Source: Psychrobacter lutiphocae DSM 21542 (GTDB taxonomy: Bacteria; Pseudomonadota; Gammaproteobacteria; Pseudomonadales; Moraxellaceae). Taken from it: a DNA stretch of 64,000 nucleotides. Both the position numbers and the translations under genes were made by a program. Where the stretch lies: assembly GCF_000382145.1 (NCBI RefSeq), contig NZ_KB907625.1:1-64000 (forward strand), in the 5' to 3' direction. Below, piece by piece: positions 8,665 to 17,975 of this stretch. A model generated the notes under the pieces. It saw only the letters and a list, made by a program, of their open reading frames with translations. It searched no databases and was not told the DNA's origin. The number at the start of each line of letters is the position of its first letter. Positions within the stretch are counted from its first letter, which is position 1.

Positions 8665-9183
8665 GGACTTTACCTTATTTTTTATGTCACGTTGTTGTTT
8701 GAGTTATGTTGTCTTGTACGAGACAAGATAGTTGAAGGGTTAAGTTTATTGTATTATATCGTGTTTATTTTGCCATCGGCATTTTTGTTTAGCGCCAGTT
8801 TTACAGTACTCTCTAAGCGCTTGTGTTAAGCTAACTCGATATGTCTTAAAAAAAGTGCATCTGTATAAGGTTGTATTTGCTTACCTAATTCTCAACTCTT
8901 TACGTTGCTGTGGCTTTAGCCCAGCATATTTGGTGAAAAAATACGTTTTGCTGGGCTAAAAGCACTAGCCTGCATTGGATTGTAATAAGTTGAGAGTAGG
9001 GTATTTGCTCAATAAACATCACTGACAGAGATTGTTTTTAGAAAAAAATCGTGACAATAGTCCCTGTCAATTTTGTAAATGAATTCTATACAACCCTCTA
9101 TTGACCCATCATAAAAAATCCTCTAGTTTAATTGCTTTGATCACTGCCAATTTTCACTCCTATTGTTTTTATTACTGCTCTAT
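8665..9183. other. Intergenic region between divergent hisF and the Na/Pi symporter gene
   Basis: About 520 bp without a credible gene. It must hold the promoters of both divergent genes, but I could not fix a convincing -35/-10 pair. Its main feature is the palindromic repeat at 8890-8995. Confidence 0.6.
8890..8995 (+). repeat. Palindromic dispersed repeat, family A, copy 1
   Basis: The element is bounded by TCTCAACT and its complement AGTTGAGA. Inside, TTTAGCCCAGCA faces TGCTGGGCTAAAA, so it can form a long hairpin or cruciform. A second copy at 26934-27040 is clearly homologous but inverted. No ORF or transposase is present, so it is MITE-like or REP-like. Confidence 0.85.
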
Positions 9184-11067
9184 ATGAAAAACAGATACTT
9201 AAATAGTATGGTGCCTACTTTTATTATTAGGCACATACACAAAATAAAATACCTAGGGCTGGCTGTACTGCTCATCGCTCTGGTGTATTCTTTTGTCATG
9301 CATGCCGCTTGGCTAGTCTTATGCTATGGCTTGGCGCTGTTTTTATTTGGGATGCAGTGTATCGAAGAAGGTCTAAACAATGCTGCTGGCGGTACATTAG
9401 AACAGTTACTGACCAAAAGCACTGAAACACCAACTAAAGGGTTTTTATTCGGTATCGGCTCAACATTTATATTGCAGTCCACCACGTTAGTATCACTATT
9501 GACCATTGCTTTTTTAAGCACAGGTATGATCACGCTAGCAGGTGGCTTGTCTGTCATTTTAGGCACCAACTTAGGGGCAACAAGTGGCGCTTGGTTATTG
9601 GCTTTAGCTGGTCAAAGTATCAGCTTAAGTCCTGCTGCTATTCCGATGCTAGTCGTGGGGGTGTTAATTGGGTTTCTTGATAAACGTTTAAAGTTTTTTG
9701 GTCAGGTACTTATCGGTATCTCACTAATCTTCTTAGGCATTGATGCGATCAAAGAAGGGTTTGATGCATTTGGCAATAATATTGAGCTTCAAAGTATCGA
9801 TGCCAGTAGCATGACCCAAGTCCTGCTATTTACACTTCTTGGGTTTTTGTTAACCTGTGTCTTACAATCATCGCATGCCACCTTGATTTTGATACTGGCA
9901 GCTTTGTCTTCTGGGCAAGTGACGCTTATCCAAGGCTTTGCCATTGCATTAGGTTCAAACTTGGGCAGTAGCTTTACGACCGCCTTGGTAGGAATGCTAA
10001 GTGGTGATAGAAATGGACAACGCCTGGCGCTGGCACATCTAATTTATAATTGGGTGACCGCCCTACTTGCTTTGATACTCTGGGTACCACTGACCTTTGC
10101 GGTACATTGGATAGCAAAAATAGCAGGTATGAGTTCGCCACTGTTACAACTAGCGCTATTTCATACCTTATTTAACGTTTTAGGTGTCAGTGTATTTTGG
10201 GGTATTCAAGATAAATTTGTCCAAAAGCTCAAACTATTTTTACCTGACAGAAAACCTTCAAAAAGACTGCCCGATGATTCAGAGGCCGTCCTGCCCATCT
10301 ACCTGCATGGCAATATGCTAAAAGCCTCTGATACCGCTATCGAGGCAGTAAACCAAGAAATGGAGCACCTGACAACACTAGGTCTAGAAGTGATTTGTCA
10401 TGCTATCTATGTGCCCAATGATGCGCTGTACTACCCTTCAGAAAACCTACCTCCCCCTAAACCGCCATTAAACCTCAATGTCCGTAGTCTGTACGAGTGG
10501 CAGATTAAGCCTCTATACAGTGAAATATTAAGCTTTACTAGCAATATTGATATTCACAATGACCGCAAACTACAAAAAAGACTGACAGAAGCGCATATGG
10601 TGGCATTTCAAGTTGTAGAGATGGTAAAGCAAAGTAAACAACTCCAAAACAATATGCAACACTTTTTAAGTGATTCAAGCACCGAAATTTATCAAGAATA
10701 TATGGCACTGCGCAACAATGTCTATGAAATGCTACTGTACTTTAATAGAGTTCGACAGCTACCCGCAGATAGCTTAGAAAGTGAACAAGCCATTAAAAAC
10801 TTTACCCATTATATTGAAACGTCTGCTCCCCCACATTTAAATGTCATTGACAGATTAAGAGAGCATACCATTGATAAGATGCAAGCCTCGTCGCTGATGA
10901 ATGATTTAAACTATGCCCATCGTATAGGTACTGCGCTTTCAGAGATATTAATCAGCCTATACAACATTAGTACAAAACCGAAGAAAAAGAAAAAGAAAAA
11001 AAGGAAGTCAAAAAAAGAAGCCCGTACAACAGCTGATGCCCATATCATTACAACCAAAGAAGTTTAG
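9184..11067 (+). CDS. Na+/phosphate cotransporter-family membrane protein
   Basis: The N-terminal half carries the two inverted Na/Pi cotransporter repeats, each with its Gln-Ser motif: LQSTTLVSLL in the first and LQSSHATLIL in the second. Each is followed by a GTNLGAT or GSNLGSSFTT segment. About eight hydrophobic segments end near residue 350. The rest is a soluble, helical, PhoU-like region that probably faces the cytoplasm. The C-terminus is a poly-lysine run (KPKKKKKKKRKSKKE) before a short polar end. The ATG at 9184 gives 627 residues; an in-frame TTG (9163) and ATG (9208) are alternatives, and none has a clear Shine-Dalgarno. The likely substrate is phosphate, but homologues of this type have not all been tested. 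Confidence 0.88.
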   Translation: MKNRYLNSMVPTFIIRHIHKIKYLGLAVLLIALVYSFVMHAAWLVLCYGLALFLFGMQCIEEGLNNAAGGTLEQLLTKSTETPTKGFLFGIGSTFILQSTTLVSLLTIAFLSTGMITLAGGLSVILGTNLGATSGAWLLALAGQSISLSPAAIPMLVVGVLIGFLDKRLKFFGQVLIGISLIFLGIDAIKEGFDAFGNNIELQSIDASSMTQVLLFTLLGFLLTCVLQSSHATLILILAALSSGQVTLIQGFAIALGSNLGSSFTTALVGMLSGDRNGQRLALAHLIYNWVTALLALILWVPLTFAVHWIAKIAGMSSPLLQLALFHTLFNVLGVSVFWGIQDKFVQKLKLFLPDRKPSKRLPDDSEAVLPIYLHGNMLKASDTAIEAVNQEMEHLTTLGLEVICHAIYVPNDALYYPSENLPPPKPPLNLNVRSLYEWQIKPLYSEILSFTSNIDIHNDRKLQKRLTEAHMVAFQVVEMVKQSKQLQNNMQHFLSDSSTEIYQEYMALRNNVYEMLLYFNRVRQLPADSLESEQAIKNFTHYIETSAPPHLNVIDRLREHTIDKMQASSLMNDLNYAHRIGTALSEILISLYNISTKPKKKKKKKRKSKKEARTTADAHIITTKEV

Positions 11068-11222
11068 CAAATGCTACTTGTCTGCTGTTGTGTATAATGA
11101 GAATATAGAGGTATTAGGCGTATGCTAATTTGGCCTTAATATCCACCCTTAACAATGACTTATAAACAAGGGTTTATATTTAACCCATTATTAATTAATA
11201 TTTTATTTAAATAGAGAGTCTC

Positions 11223-12245
11223 ATGTCTGTTTACACTCAACTTTTAGATAGCCAATTTACTGATTTTTGTCAAGCTTTTGGCGTACCCTTTGCCAAAGCC
11301 ATTCCTATTACCCAAGGCATCAAAAACTCTAACTGGTTTATCCAAACAACCGACGATGCGCAAGGTGAGTACTCTTATGTATTTACCTTATTTGAAGAGC
11401 GCCCACCAGAAGACATTGCAAAAATGGCAACCATCTTAAATCGACTCAAAGGCTCTTTGCCTGTGGCTGCACCACTTGCTCGAACAGATGCGCAATCAAC
11501 AGACCCGAACTCCAAAACTGACGAACTCTATTTAATTAAATATCAAAATAAAGCCATCACCCTAGTCCCCTGTCTACCTGGTGTTCATCCCAAACAGACA
11601 ACGACTGATATGTGCCACAATATGGGGCAAGCTTTAGCTACACTGCATAATACATTACAAAGTCTGACACCAGCAGAAGAATATGGCGTCCCTTTATACC
11701 CTTGGAATCAGGTGCGAGATCGTGAAATTCAGTTTATGCCTGCTGATGAGGCCAAGCTGATGCAAGATATCTGGCAACGCTATGAGGCCTTACCACTTGC
11801 TAGCCTACCAAAAGGCTTATGCCACCTTGACATGTTTGCAGACAATACCTTATGGGATCTAAGTGATGACAAACAAACTCTGACAGGTTTGCTCGATTTT
11901 ACAGAGGTCAGTGTTGAGCACTATGTAATGGATATTGCCATTACTATTAATGACTTTTGTACCACATGGGGCGATGCAGAAGACGGGGAAACCGTCAACT
12001 TTAACACCCAAAAAATGCAAGCATTTATCACAGGTTACCAAAGTATCCGACCCCTAACACCCGCTGAACAACAAGCACTCCCTGTCATGTTGGCTATGGC
12101 AGCCGTTACTTTTTGGCTACTACGGTTAAATGTAATTTACTATAATCGTGAGCAAGGACGTATGGGAGATAATATCATGGTCAAAAATCCAGACTTAATG
12201 AAACGCCTTGCAGCTTATCATTGGAGTCAAGTGACTGATATCTAG
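11223..12245 (+). CDS. thrB: Homoserine kinase, aminoglycoside-phosphotransferase-like (type II)
   Basis: This enzyme phosphorylates homoserine on the way to threonine. It is the type with a protein-kinase/APH fold found in pseudomonads and relatives, not the GHMP-type ThrB of E. coli. In 340 residues the N-terminal ITQGIKNSNWFI binds nucleotide phosphates. CHLDMFADNTLW near 200-211 holds the catalytic Asp and the metal-binding Asn, and LLDFTEVSVEHYVMDIA near 222 holds the second metal ligand. AGAG precedes the ATG. It seems to be transcribed alone; no other thr gene is nearby. Confidence 0.93.
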   Translation: MSVYTQLLDSQFTDFCQAFGVPFAKAIPITQGIKNSNWFIQTTDDAQGEYSYVFTLFEERPPEDIAKMATILNRLKGSLPVAAPLARTDAQSTDPNSKTDELYLIKYQNKAITLVPCLPGVHPKQTTTDMCHNMGQALATLHNTLQSLTPAEEYGVPLYPWNQVRDREIQFMPADEAKLMQDIWQRYEALPLASLPKGLCHLDMFADNTLWDLSDDKQTLTGLLDFTEVSVEHYVMDIAITINDFCTTWGDAEDGETVNFNTQKMQAFITGYQSIRPLTPAEQQALPVMLAMAAVTFWLLRLNVIYYNREQGRMGDNIMVKNPDLMKRLAAYHWSQVTDI

Positions 12246-12398
12246 GTCTAGCTACCTGTTTTAAATAGATGTTTTTAAATAGATGGCTTTAAGTTGACGG
12301 TATCCAACCACCTATTAAAAGTATATTGTTAGAGCCTGTTTCACGTGAAACAGTACTTCCCAAAGTATAATTCCTAACAAGGTAGCAAGGAGCAAATT

Positions 12399-12653
12399 AT
12401 GAGTAAACCCATCGATAAGCAACTCGATAACTGGCAAAAGTTAGCAAGTTATAGTACTAACCTACAAGCTGAAATGTTTGCAAACTTGTTGAGAAACAAT
12501 GGAATTAATGTTTCACTACAAACCCTGAGTGCCATACCTGGTATGAACTCAGGGAGTATATTGTGGGTGCAACAAGATGATTTACAAAAAGCACAATCAA
12601 TTTTAGATAGCATTGACAGCCACACACTTGATGATAGCAACAACGAAGGATAA
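12399..12653 (+). CDS. DUF2007-type small protein
   Basis: This 84-residue protein has the DUF2007 pattern: WQKLASYSTNLQAEMFANLLRNNGI, then a conserved patch ending in LWVQQDDLQKAQSIL. The fold is related to the signal-transducer-like ferredoxin folds, but no function is established. The AAGGAG 7 bp before the ATG is one of the best ribosome-binding sites in the window. It ends 15 bp before the glutamine amidotransferase gene, so the two are probably cotranscribed. Confidence 0.85.
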   Translation: MSKPIDKQLDNWQKLASYSTNLQAEMFANLLRNNGINVSLQTLSAIPGMNSGSILWVQQDDLQKAQSILDSIDSHTLDDSNNEG

Positions 12654-12668
12654 GGCGGTAGATAACAG

Positions 12669-13601
12669 ATGTGTCAATTATTAGGGATGAATGCCAATAC
12701 TCCAACCGATATTGGCTTTAGCTTTACTGGATTCCATAATCGTGGTGGTAAAACTGACCATCACAATGATGGCTTTGGCATTGCCTTTTTTGAACCCAAT
12801 GCCTGTGACCTCAATAATCCAACCCTTAGTGAAGCACAAAGCATTGCTCGTAATTCTAGTCGTGGACTGAGGGTGTTTCACGATGACAAACCCAGCTCAC
12901 AATCACCAGTGGCAGAGCTGGTAAAAAACTACCCTATCAAGGCACTCAACGTGGTAGCTCATATTCGCAAAGCCACCCAAGGTAGCAACTGCCTAGCCAA
13001 CACCCATCCCTTTGTGCGTGAAGTTTGGGGCGAACAATGGGTGTTTGCGCATAATGGTCAAATGAATCAAAGCTTTATCCAACGCTGCCAGCGCCTGCAA
13101 AAAAATGGCAATAGTGAGCACTGCCGCCCGGTCGGTACCACCGACTCTGAAGCGGCCTTTTGTTATTTAATTAATCGCCTCAAATCAACCTACAAAGACC
13201 GCCCCTCTGACCAAGAATTGTTTCGCTTCTTAACCACTCAGTGTCGTTATTTGGCAGCCAATGGGTTATTCAACTGTTTGCTATCTAATGGTGATTGGCA
13301 ATTGGCTTATGCCAACTCACTGCTGTTTTATTTAACCCGCAAAGCGCCTTTTGGTGAAGCAAAGCTGGCTGATGACGACTTATCAATTAATTTCAAAGAT
13401 GTCACCACAGAAAATGACAAAGTAACTATCTTAGTCACTGTGCCTTTGACCGAAAATGAAGACTGGCAACAGCTAGCGATTAATGAGTGCTTGGTATTCC
13501 AAGATGGCGATATTATCTTCCAAGACACACCAAGTCTGCGCAAATACTTAACCATTGAAGAAGGGATTGCTATTGCTCGAGAGGTGGGTGCCAGTATATA
13601 G
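12669..13601 (+). CDS. Class II glutamine amidotransferase (YafJ-like)
   Basis: After removal of Met1, Cys2 (MCQLLGMN) would be the N-terminal nucleophile of an Ntn-type glutamine amidotransferase. HIRKATQG, THPFVRE, WVFAHNGQM and GTTDSEAAF are the conserved glutamine-binding and oxyanion segments. The 310 residues contain only the amidotransferase domain, with no synthase domain. This is the YafJ-like group, whose acceptor is unknown. It follows the DUF2007 gene and is followed within 6 bp by the ceramidase-like gene, so the three may form one transcript. Confidence 0.93.
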   Translation: MCQLLGMNANTPTDIGFSFTGFHNRGGKTDHHNDGFGIAFFEPNACDLNNPTLSEAQSIARNSSRGLRVFHDDKPSSQSPVAELVKNYPIKALNVVAHIRKATQGSNCLANTHPFVREVWGEQWVFAHNGQMNQSFIQRCQRLQKNGNSEHCRPVGTTDSEAAFCYLINRLKSTYKDRPSDQELFRFLTTQCRYLAANGLFNCLLSNGDWQLAYANSLLFYLTRKAPFGEAKLADDDLSINFKDVTTENDKVTILVTVPLTENEDWQQLAINECLVFQDGDIIFQDTPSLRKYLTIEEGIAIAREVGASI

Positions 13602-13607
13602 ACCTTA

Positions 13608-15779
13608 ATGAGATTTTCTATTATGACTTGTTCGACATCCTTGTCTACGGTATTTGCCACAGCTTGCTTTTCTACACTGCTCGCTGTGCTATCCCTTACG
13701 ACCAGTACAACATCAATTGCATCAGAGCTATCACAGTCAATACCGTCAACAACTCACCTGACTACCAGCCACTCTGCTACTGGCAACTTACTGGATACAG
13801 GCTACTTAATCGGAGTTGGACGAGCTGACATCACAGGCGCAGCCGCAGAAACTGGTATGTTTGGCTATGCCGCCAGGCAAGTGGTGGAAGGGATCAATGA
13901 CCGCCTGTATGCACATGCCTTTATAGTCGCCAATGCTGGTACAGATACTGATAATAATCGTATTATCTATGTCTCAGCAGATATGGGTGCGATGTTCACT
14001 GCCGTCAAACTGGCAGTGCTTAAAAAATTACAGACCAAATACGGCAACTTATATAACGATACCAACGTGATGCTCACTGCAACTCACACCCATGTCGGTA
14101 ACGCTGGCTATTCGCATCAACGCTTATATCAAATTGCCAGTATGGACGACACCCAAGCTGGTTATAGCAGCCAAAACTTTAATGCCATTGTTGATGGCAT
14201 CGTCCGTGCTATTGCACAAGCACATAACAGCCTTGCTCCAGGTTATTTATCTCTTGCACAAGGAAGCCTATCAGGTGCTACCCGCAACCGATCTGAGCCA
14301 GCTTACAATAATAATATAGATATCGATAACTATACTAGCTCTGTCAATGAGCGTATGACGCAACTGCGTTTTGATAGCGCAGATGGTACACCGCTGGGCT
14401 TAATTAACTGGTTTGCGATACATCCTACCAGCTTTAGCAATAAATTTACCTATCTTAGTGCCGATAATAAAGGCTATGCACAGCTCGGCTTTGCGGATTA
14501 TATCAGCAAGCAAACTGGCAAACCTTTTGTCGCCGCCTTTGCCAATGCCGACTCAGGTGATGTAGTCGCTACTGGTGGTAATGCTAACTCTGCCTCTGGT
14601 TTTGAAGGTAGTCCCAATGAATGGGAAAATGTCATTCGTGATGGGTCGTTACAGCTGGATAAAGCCTTAGAGCTATGGGACAAAGGACACCCAGTATCAG
14701 GTGCTGTGGACACAAGGGCACGTTGGATAGACCTAAATGGCTATCAAATAGAGGCTAACTACACCCAAGGTGCTGGAATGAAAACCCTATGCGCCCCTGC
14801 TAGAGGATATTCTTTTGCCGCTGGTGCAGAGAATGGGCCATCAAATATTTCAGGCATCTATGAAGGCATGACTAAGACTGGGCAGGCAAAGAGTACCAAC
14901 CAAGTGAATACCTCACTTCTTGGCAATCTAACCCGAAGCGCCTTTAGTATCATCTCATCATTTCATACAGATGAGTGTCATGCCGAAAAGCCTGTTCTTC
15001 TCCCCACTGGCAAATGGGGCTGGGTCAATAGTGAACAGCCAGTACAAATTATGCGCATCGGCAACCTTGCTATTGTTGCCGTACCTGGCGAGCCAACTAC
15101 TATGGTCGGACGGCGGATACGTACCGCCGTACTCGATAAACTTAGTCCTTTAGGGGTTGATACGGTCGTTATCAATGGTCTTGCCAACAATTATAGTGGC
15201 TACATCACCACTCGTGAAGAGTATGCCTTGCAACACTATGAGGGTGCATCCACTGAATTTGGCCCTTATCAAAGCAATGCCTACTTGCAAGAGTACACAC
15301 AACTGGCACAAGCTCTACGAGACAACCTCCCAGTCAGCAACAGTATCACACCACCTCAGTTATCAAATCATCAATTTGCTGAGCGTCCAGGCGTTAGCTT
15401 TGATGACACCCCACCACATCAATACTGGGGACAGGTCTTGACCCAGCCTGCCGATAGCTATCACAAAGGTGATACTGCTACTACCGTATTTCGTGGGGCG
15501 CACCCAAAAAACAACTTGCGTACTGATGATACCTTCTTAAAGATACAGCGCCTAATCTCCGATCAATGGATAGATTACCTAACCGATAAAGACTTTGATA
15601 CCACCTACGGCTGGCAACGTGAAGGTATCAGCTACAGCAAAGTCACTATAAACTGGCGTATCAGTGCAGACACACCAGCTGGCACTTATCGCATCGTACA
15701 TCAGGGTGACTGGAAAAATGGTGCGGATCACAGTATTACCCCATATACAGGCATCTCACGCCCCTTCCTCGTACAATAA
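13608..15779 (+). CDS. Secreted neutral/alkaline ceramidase homologue with an altered active-site motif
   Basis: Neutral ceramidases hydrolyse ceramide to sphingosine and a fatty acid. This 723-residue protein starts with a signal-peptide-like segment (hydrophobic 12-30, candidate cleavage near ASE at 38-40). GYLIGVGRADITG starts the catalytic domain. ATHTH (158-162) and NWFAIHPTS (H272) match known zinc ligands. PGEPTT and NGLANNYSGYITTREEY match the Glu and Tyr regions, and YEGASTEFGPYQSNAY is strongly family-like. The C-terminal part fits the Ig-like domain. The hexapeptide GDVSPN, whose Ser is the reported nucleophile in human neutral ceramidase, reads GDVVAT here (317-322). Catalytic competence is therefore uncertain. 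An ATG at 13623 is an alternative start. It overlaps no neighbour and follows the amidotransferase by 6 bp. Confidence 0.9.
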   Translation: MRFSIMTCSTSLSTVFATACFSTLLAVLSLTTSTTSIASELSQSIPSTTHLTTSHSATGNLLDTGYLIGVGRADITGAAAETGMFGYAARQVVEGINDRLYAHAFIVANAGTDTDNNRIIYVSADMGAMFTAVKLAVLKKLQTKYGNLYNDTNVMLTATHTHVGNAGYSHQRLYQIASMDDTQAGYSSQNFNAIVDGIVRAIAQAHNSLAPGYLSLAQGSLSGATRNRSEPAYNNNIDIDNYTSSVNERMTQLRFDSADGTPLGLINWFAIHPTSFSNKFTYLSADNKGYAQLGFADYISKQTGKPFVAAFANADSGDVVATGGNANSASGFEGSPNEWENVIRDGSLQLDKALELWDKGHPVSGAVDTRARWIDLNGYQIEANYTQGAGMKTLCAPARGYSFAAGAENGPSNISGIYEGMTKTGQAKSTNQVNTSLLGNLTRSAFSIISSFHTDECHAEKPVLLPTGKWGWVNSEQPVQIMRIGNLAIVAVPGEPTTMVGRRIRTAVLDKLSPLGVDTVVINGLANNYSGYITTREEYALQHYEGASTEFGPYQSNAYLQEYTQLAQALRDNLPVSNSITPPQLSNHQFAERPGVSFDDTPPHQYWGQVLTQPADSYHKGDTATTVFRGAHPKNNLRTDDTFLKIQRLISDQWIDYLTDKDFDTTYGWQREGISYSKVTINWRISADTPAGTYRIVHQGDWKNGADHSITPYTGISRPFLVQ

Positions 15780-15917
15780 CTATAACCAAACTACTGGATA
15801 ACCAAATAACTCGCTCTTTGACACCGTATGACAGCGTTAGCTTTTTAAGCTCATTTAAAGCACTTGTTAAAAGTCACTGTACGAGTTGAGCACATACGCT
15901 AATAGCATTGCATTGCA
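15780..15917. repeat. Fragment of dispersed repeat family C, right half
   Basis: From about 15808 to 15902, TTTGACACCGTATGACA, a TTAGCTTTTTAAGCTCATTT stretch and CACTGTACGAGTTGAGCACATACGCT match, in the same order, the right halves of elements at about 55390-55490 and 63110-63215. It lies between two converging genes. Confidence 0.65.
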
Positions 15918-16298
15918 TTAATGCAGGTCACTATCGGCATAAGGCTTTGAGTCTAAAGCTGGCGCAGAAGGTAAAACAACCTCTTCTTTAAAAAAGCGAG
16001 ACTTTCCTTCTAAAATTTTATTAACATCATCAATTAAGTTTTCAATCACATCATCATAAATACCTAACTGCAACTCTCTGTCAAAGCCTGTGTAAGCATG
16101 CTTACGAGAAGCTGAACGCACATCCGTAATCCCATGCTTCTGGAAAAAAATATCCACACGTCCATCACTGTTTAGTACACAACTTAATACCCCGTCATCA
16201 ATTTCTAAATCATAGCGCTCAGGGATAAAGATATAGTCATCAACATCGATTAATTCTTTTTCGACAGTTCTTGTTAGTAATGATTTGATATCGAACAT
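15918..16298 (-). CDS. Uncharacterised 126-residue protein
   Basis: I do not recognise the family. The product is acidic and soluble, with no signal peptide or membrane segment. It starts MFDIKSLLTRTVEKELID, has a likely mixed alpha/beta core with YDLEIDDGVLSCVLNSDGRVDIFF, a helix LGIYDDVIENLIDDVNKILEG, and a low-complexity tail. GAGGAG 7 bp before the ATG supports real translation. It lies downstream of lplA on the same strand with a gap of about 100 bp, so it may share lplA's transcript. No function is proposed. Confidence 0.75.
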   Translation of the reverse strand: MFDIKSLLTRTVEKELIDVDDYIFIPERYDLEIDDGVLSCVLNSDGRVDIFFQKHGITDVRSASRKHAYTGFDRELQLGIYDDVIENLIDDVNKILEGKSRFFKEEVVLPSAPALDSKPYADSDLH

Positions 16299-16406
16299 CT
16301 CGGTCTCCTCAATTAAAAACAGATAAAATGCTTTTTAGCTTCCAATCATTAAGTTGAATACAATTAATGGTATATACTAAAAGACTTACAACCATTAAAT
16401 CAACAG

Positions 16407-17411
16407 CTAAGTCGTCATCTCAGCAACAAGCCACTGCTCAAAGTCACTCACCTGAGAGGCTAACTCTGGCTGTTGGTTTTTTAATATTTCAAGCTTAGCT
16501 TTTACGTCCTCAATGGTATATTTAGTATCTACTAAGGCTTGTCTTAACGCATCAATCAAATCAACATTGAGCGCATCAGAGAAAATGACGACCTCTTGAA
16601 TAATGGCGTGTTGCACATCTAAATGCAGATCAATAATACCCCAATCAAACCGAGTCTCGATGTGATGGCTAAACTGTGGCGTCTTGCCAAAGCGCCAGTC
16701 CCAATCTGCCATTTGCTCATAGTATTTATTAAGATGAGGCTGTTGTTTTAATGAGGCTTCATCGAGCTCTTCAACCTCAACGCTCTGTCCATAATACTCA
16801 CAAAACGCCTCGATAATCGCTTGAGACAGGCTGTCGTGAGTGATACTGTCATTGAATTCAACCAGATTTGCCACTCTTGAGCGTACCGACTTTATCCCCT
16901 TAGCTTTTAGCTTTAATGGGTGCGGATGTAAATAGTCGCCAAGCTTTTGCATATTAGCATTCACCAATAGCGTGCCGTGATGGAAACTGCGGTCAGAGGC
17001 ATGCTTAAACGCACTGCCCGATATTTTACGCTCACCAACCTGCATATCATTTCGACCCGATTGTGTGGCAGCGATACCTAAATTTTTTAGGGCATTGATA
17101 ATGATTTGAAAATTGGCATCTTGGTTGTAGTCTTCTTTTGGTGACAAAAAGGTAAAGTTGGTGTTACCCAAGTCATGAAACACTGCCCCACCTCCACTTT
17201 GACGGCGGGCGAGGTAAACCCCATCTTGTTCCATCTTATCGGTTTTGCACTCGACCCAAGGATTTTGTGAGCGACCGATGACCACTGTTTCGCTATTTCG
17301 CCACAAAAACAAGATATGAGTATCTGGTTCTAACTCTTGAAATATCCAGTCTTCTGTCGCCAGATTAAACCAAGGGTTGGTGACTTCTGATTTTAAGATA
17401 CGAAGCTTCAT
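16407..17411 (-). CDS. lplA: Lipoate-protein ligase A
   Basis: LplA activates lipoate (or octanoate) with ATP and attaches it to the lipoyl domains of 2-oxoacid dehydrogenases and GcvH. The N-terminal domain carries the biotin/lipoate ligase fold: RNSETVVIGRSQNPW, LARRQSGGGAVFHDLGNTNFTF with the lipoate-binding Gly-rich loop, GRNDMQVGERKISGSAF with the catalytic Lys, and HHGTLLVNANM. The C-terminal accessory domain (about 250-334) is present, so this is the full two-domain E. coli type (337 residues). AAGGAA precedes the ATG. It allows lipoate scavenging; no lipA or lipB is seen here. Confidence 0.96.
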   Translation of the reverse strand: MKLRILKSEVTNPWFNLATEDWIFQELEPDTHILFLWRNSETVVIGRSQNPWVECKTDKMEQDGVYLARRQSGGGAVFHDLGNTNFTFLSPKEDYNQDANFQIIINALKNLGIAATQSGRNDMQVGERKISGSAFKHASDRSFHHGTLLVNANMQKLGDYLHPHPLKLKAKGIKSVRSRVANLVEFNDSITHDSLSQAIIEAFCEYYGQSVEVEELDEASLKQQPHLNKYYEQMADWDWRFGKTPQFSHHIETRFDWGIIDLHLDVQHAIIQEVVIFSDALNVDLIDALRQALVDTKYTIEDVKAKLEILKNQQPELASQVSDFEQWLVAEMTT

Positions 17412-17975
17412 TTTGGATTCCTTTTTTGTTTTTATCTTATATTTTTATTATATATCCTGTTTATCGGGACGGTGTGGTGAGGATGCAACCAAACCAACAA
17501 AGTTCAGCGCAACAACGACTACTCTATAACAATCACCCCACAAACCCAAGTCATCCCTCGACAAGTAGAGGGAAAAAATATAAACCCAAGTAAGTTAAGG
17601 TGTGTAGGGTGGTGTTAGTGAGCGTAAAGGCTCGTAGGCATTTTAAGCGAGCGTAACCCACCGAAATAAACGATTCTGTTTGTGTTAGGCGGACGTACGG
17701 CAGATTTATGTTTGCTGTATTGAGGGTAAACTGGAGGTGCGGTTTAGCCTCGACAGTAGCGGTATCCTGCTGACGGCAATGGCGTTGCGGACGGTGACTA
17801 GAGGGGGTGTCGAGGTAACAGCAACACCTCTGGTCACGATAGTCCGCACGCCATTGACAAGGCAGATACAAGCGGATGGCGAGATTAGCTCCCTCTGCTC
17901 AATCTCTTACCTCTTAGCTATTTGCAGCTTCTGCGCTTTTTTATGAGCTGGTTTTTTAAAGAAGTGGCTCAATTG
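17412..17975. other. GC-richer intergenic island with strong inverted repeats
   Basis: The 560 bp between lplA and the GMC oxidoreductase gene look less AT-rich than their surroundings. At about 17608-17661 GGGTGGTGTTAGTGAGCG faces CGAGCGTAACCCACC. At 17778-17853 AATGGCGTTGCGGAC faces GTCCGCACGCCATT and a second inner stem (GGGTGT with ACACCTCT) lies inside. Short ORFs on both strands here are by-products of the palindrome and resemble no protein family I know. The lplA promoter must also lie in this region. Confidence 0.6.

Noticed and set aside
17551-17946. Two small ORFs on opposite strands (106 and 69 codons)
   Set aside because: They lie across a large palindrome, lack ribosome-binding sites, and the translations show no family features.
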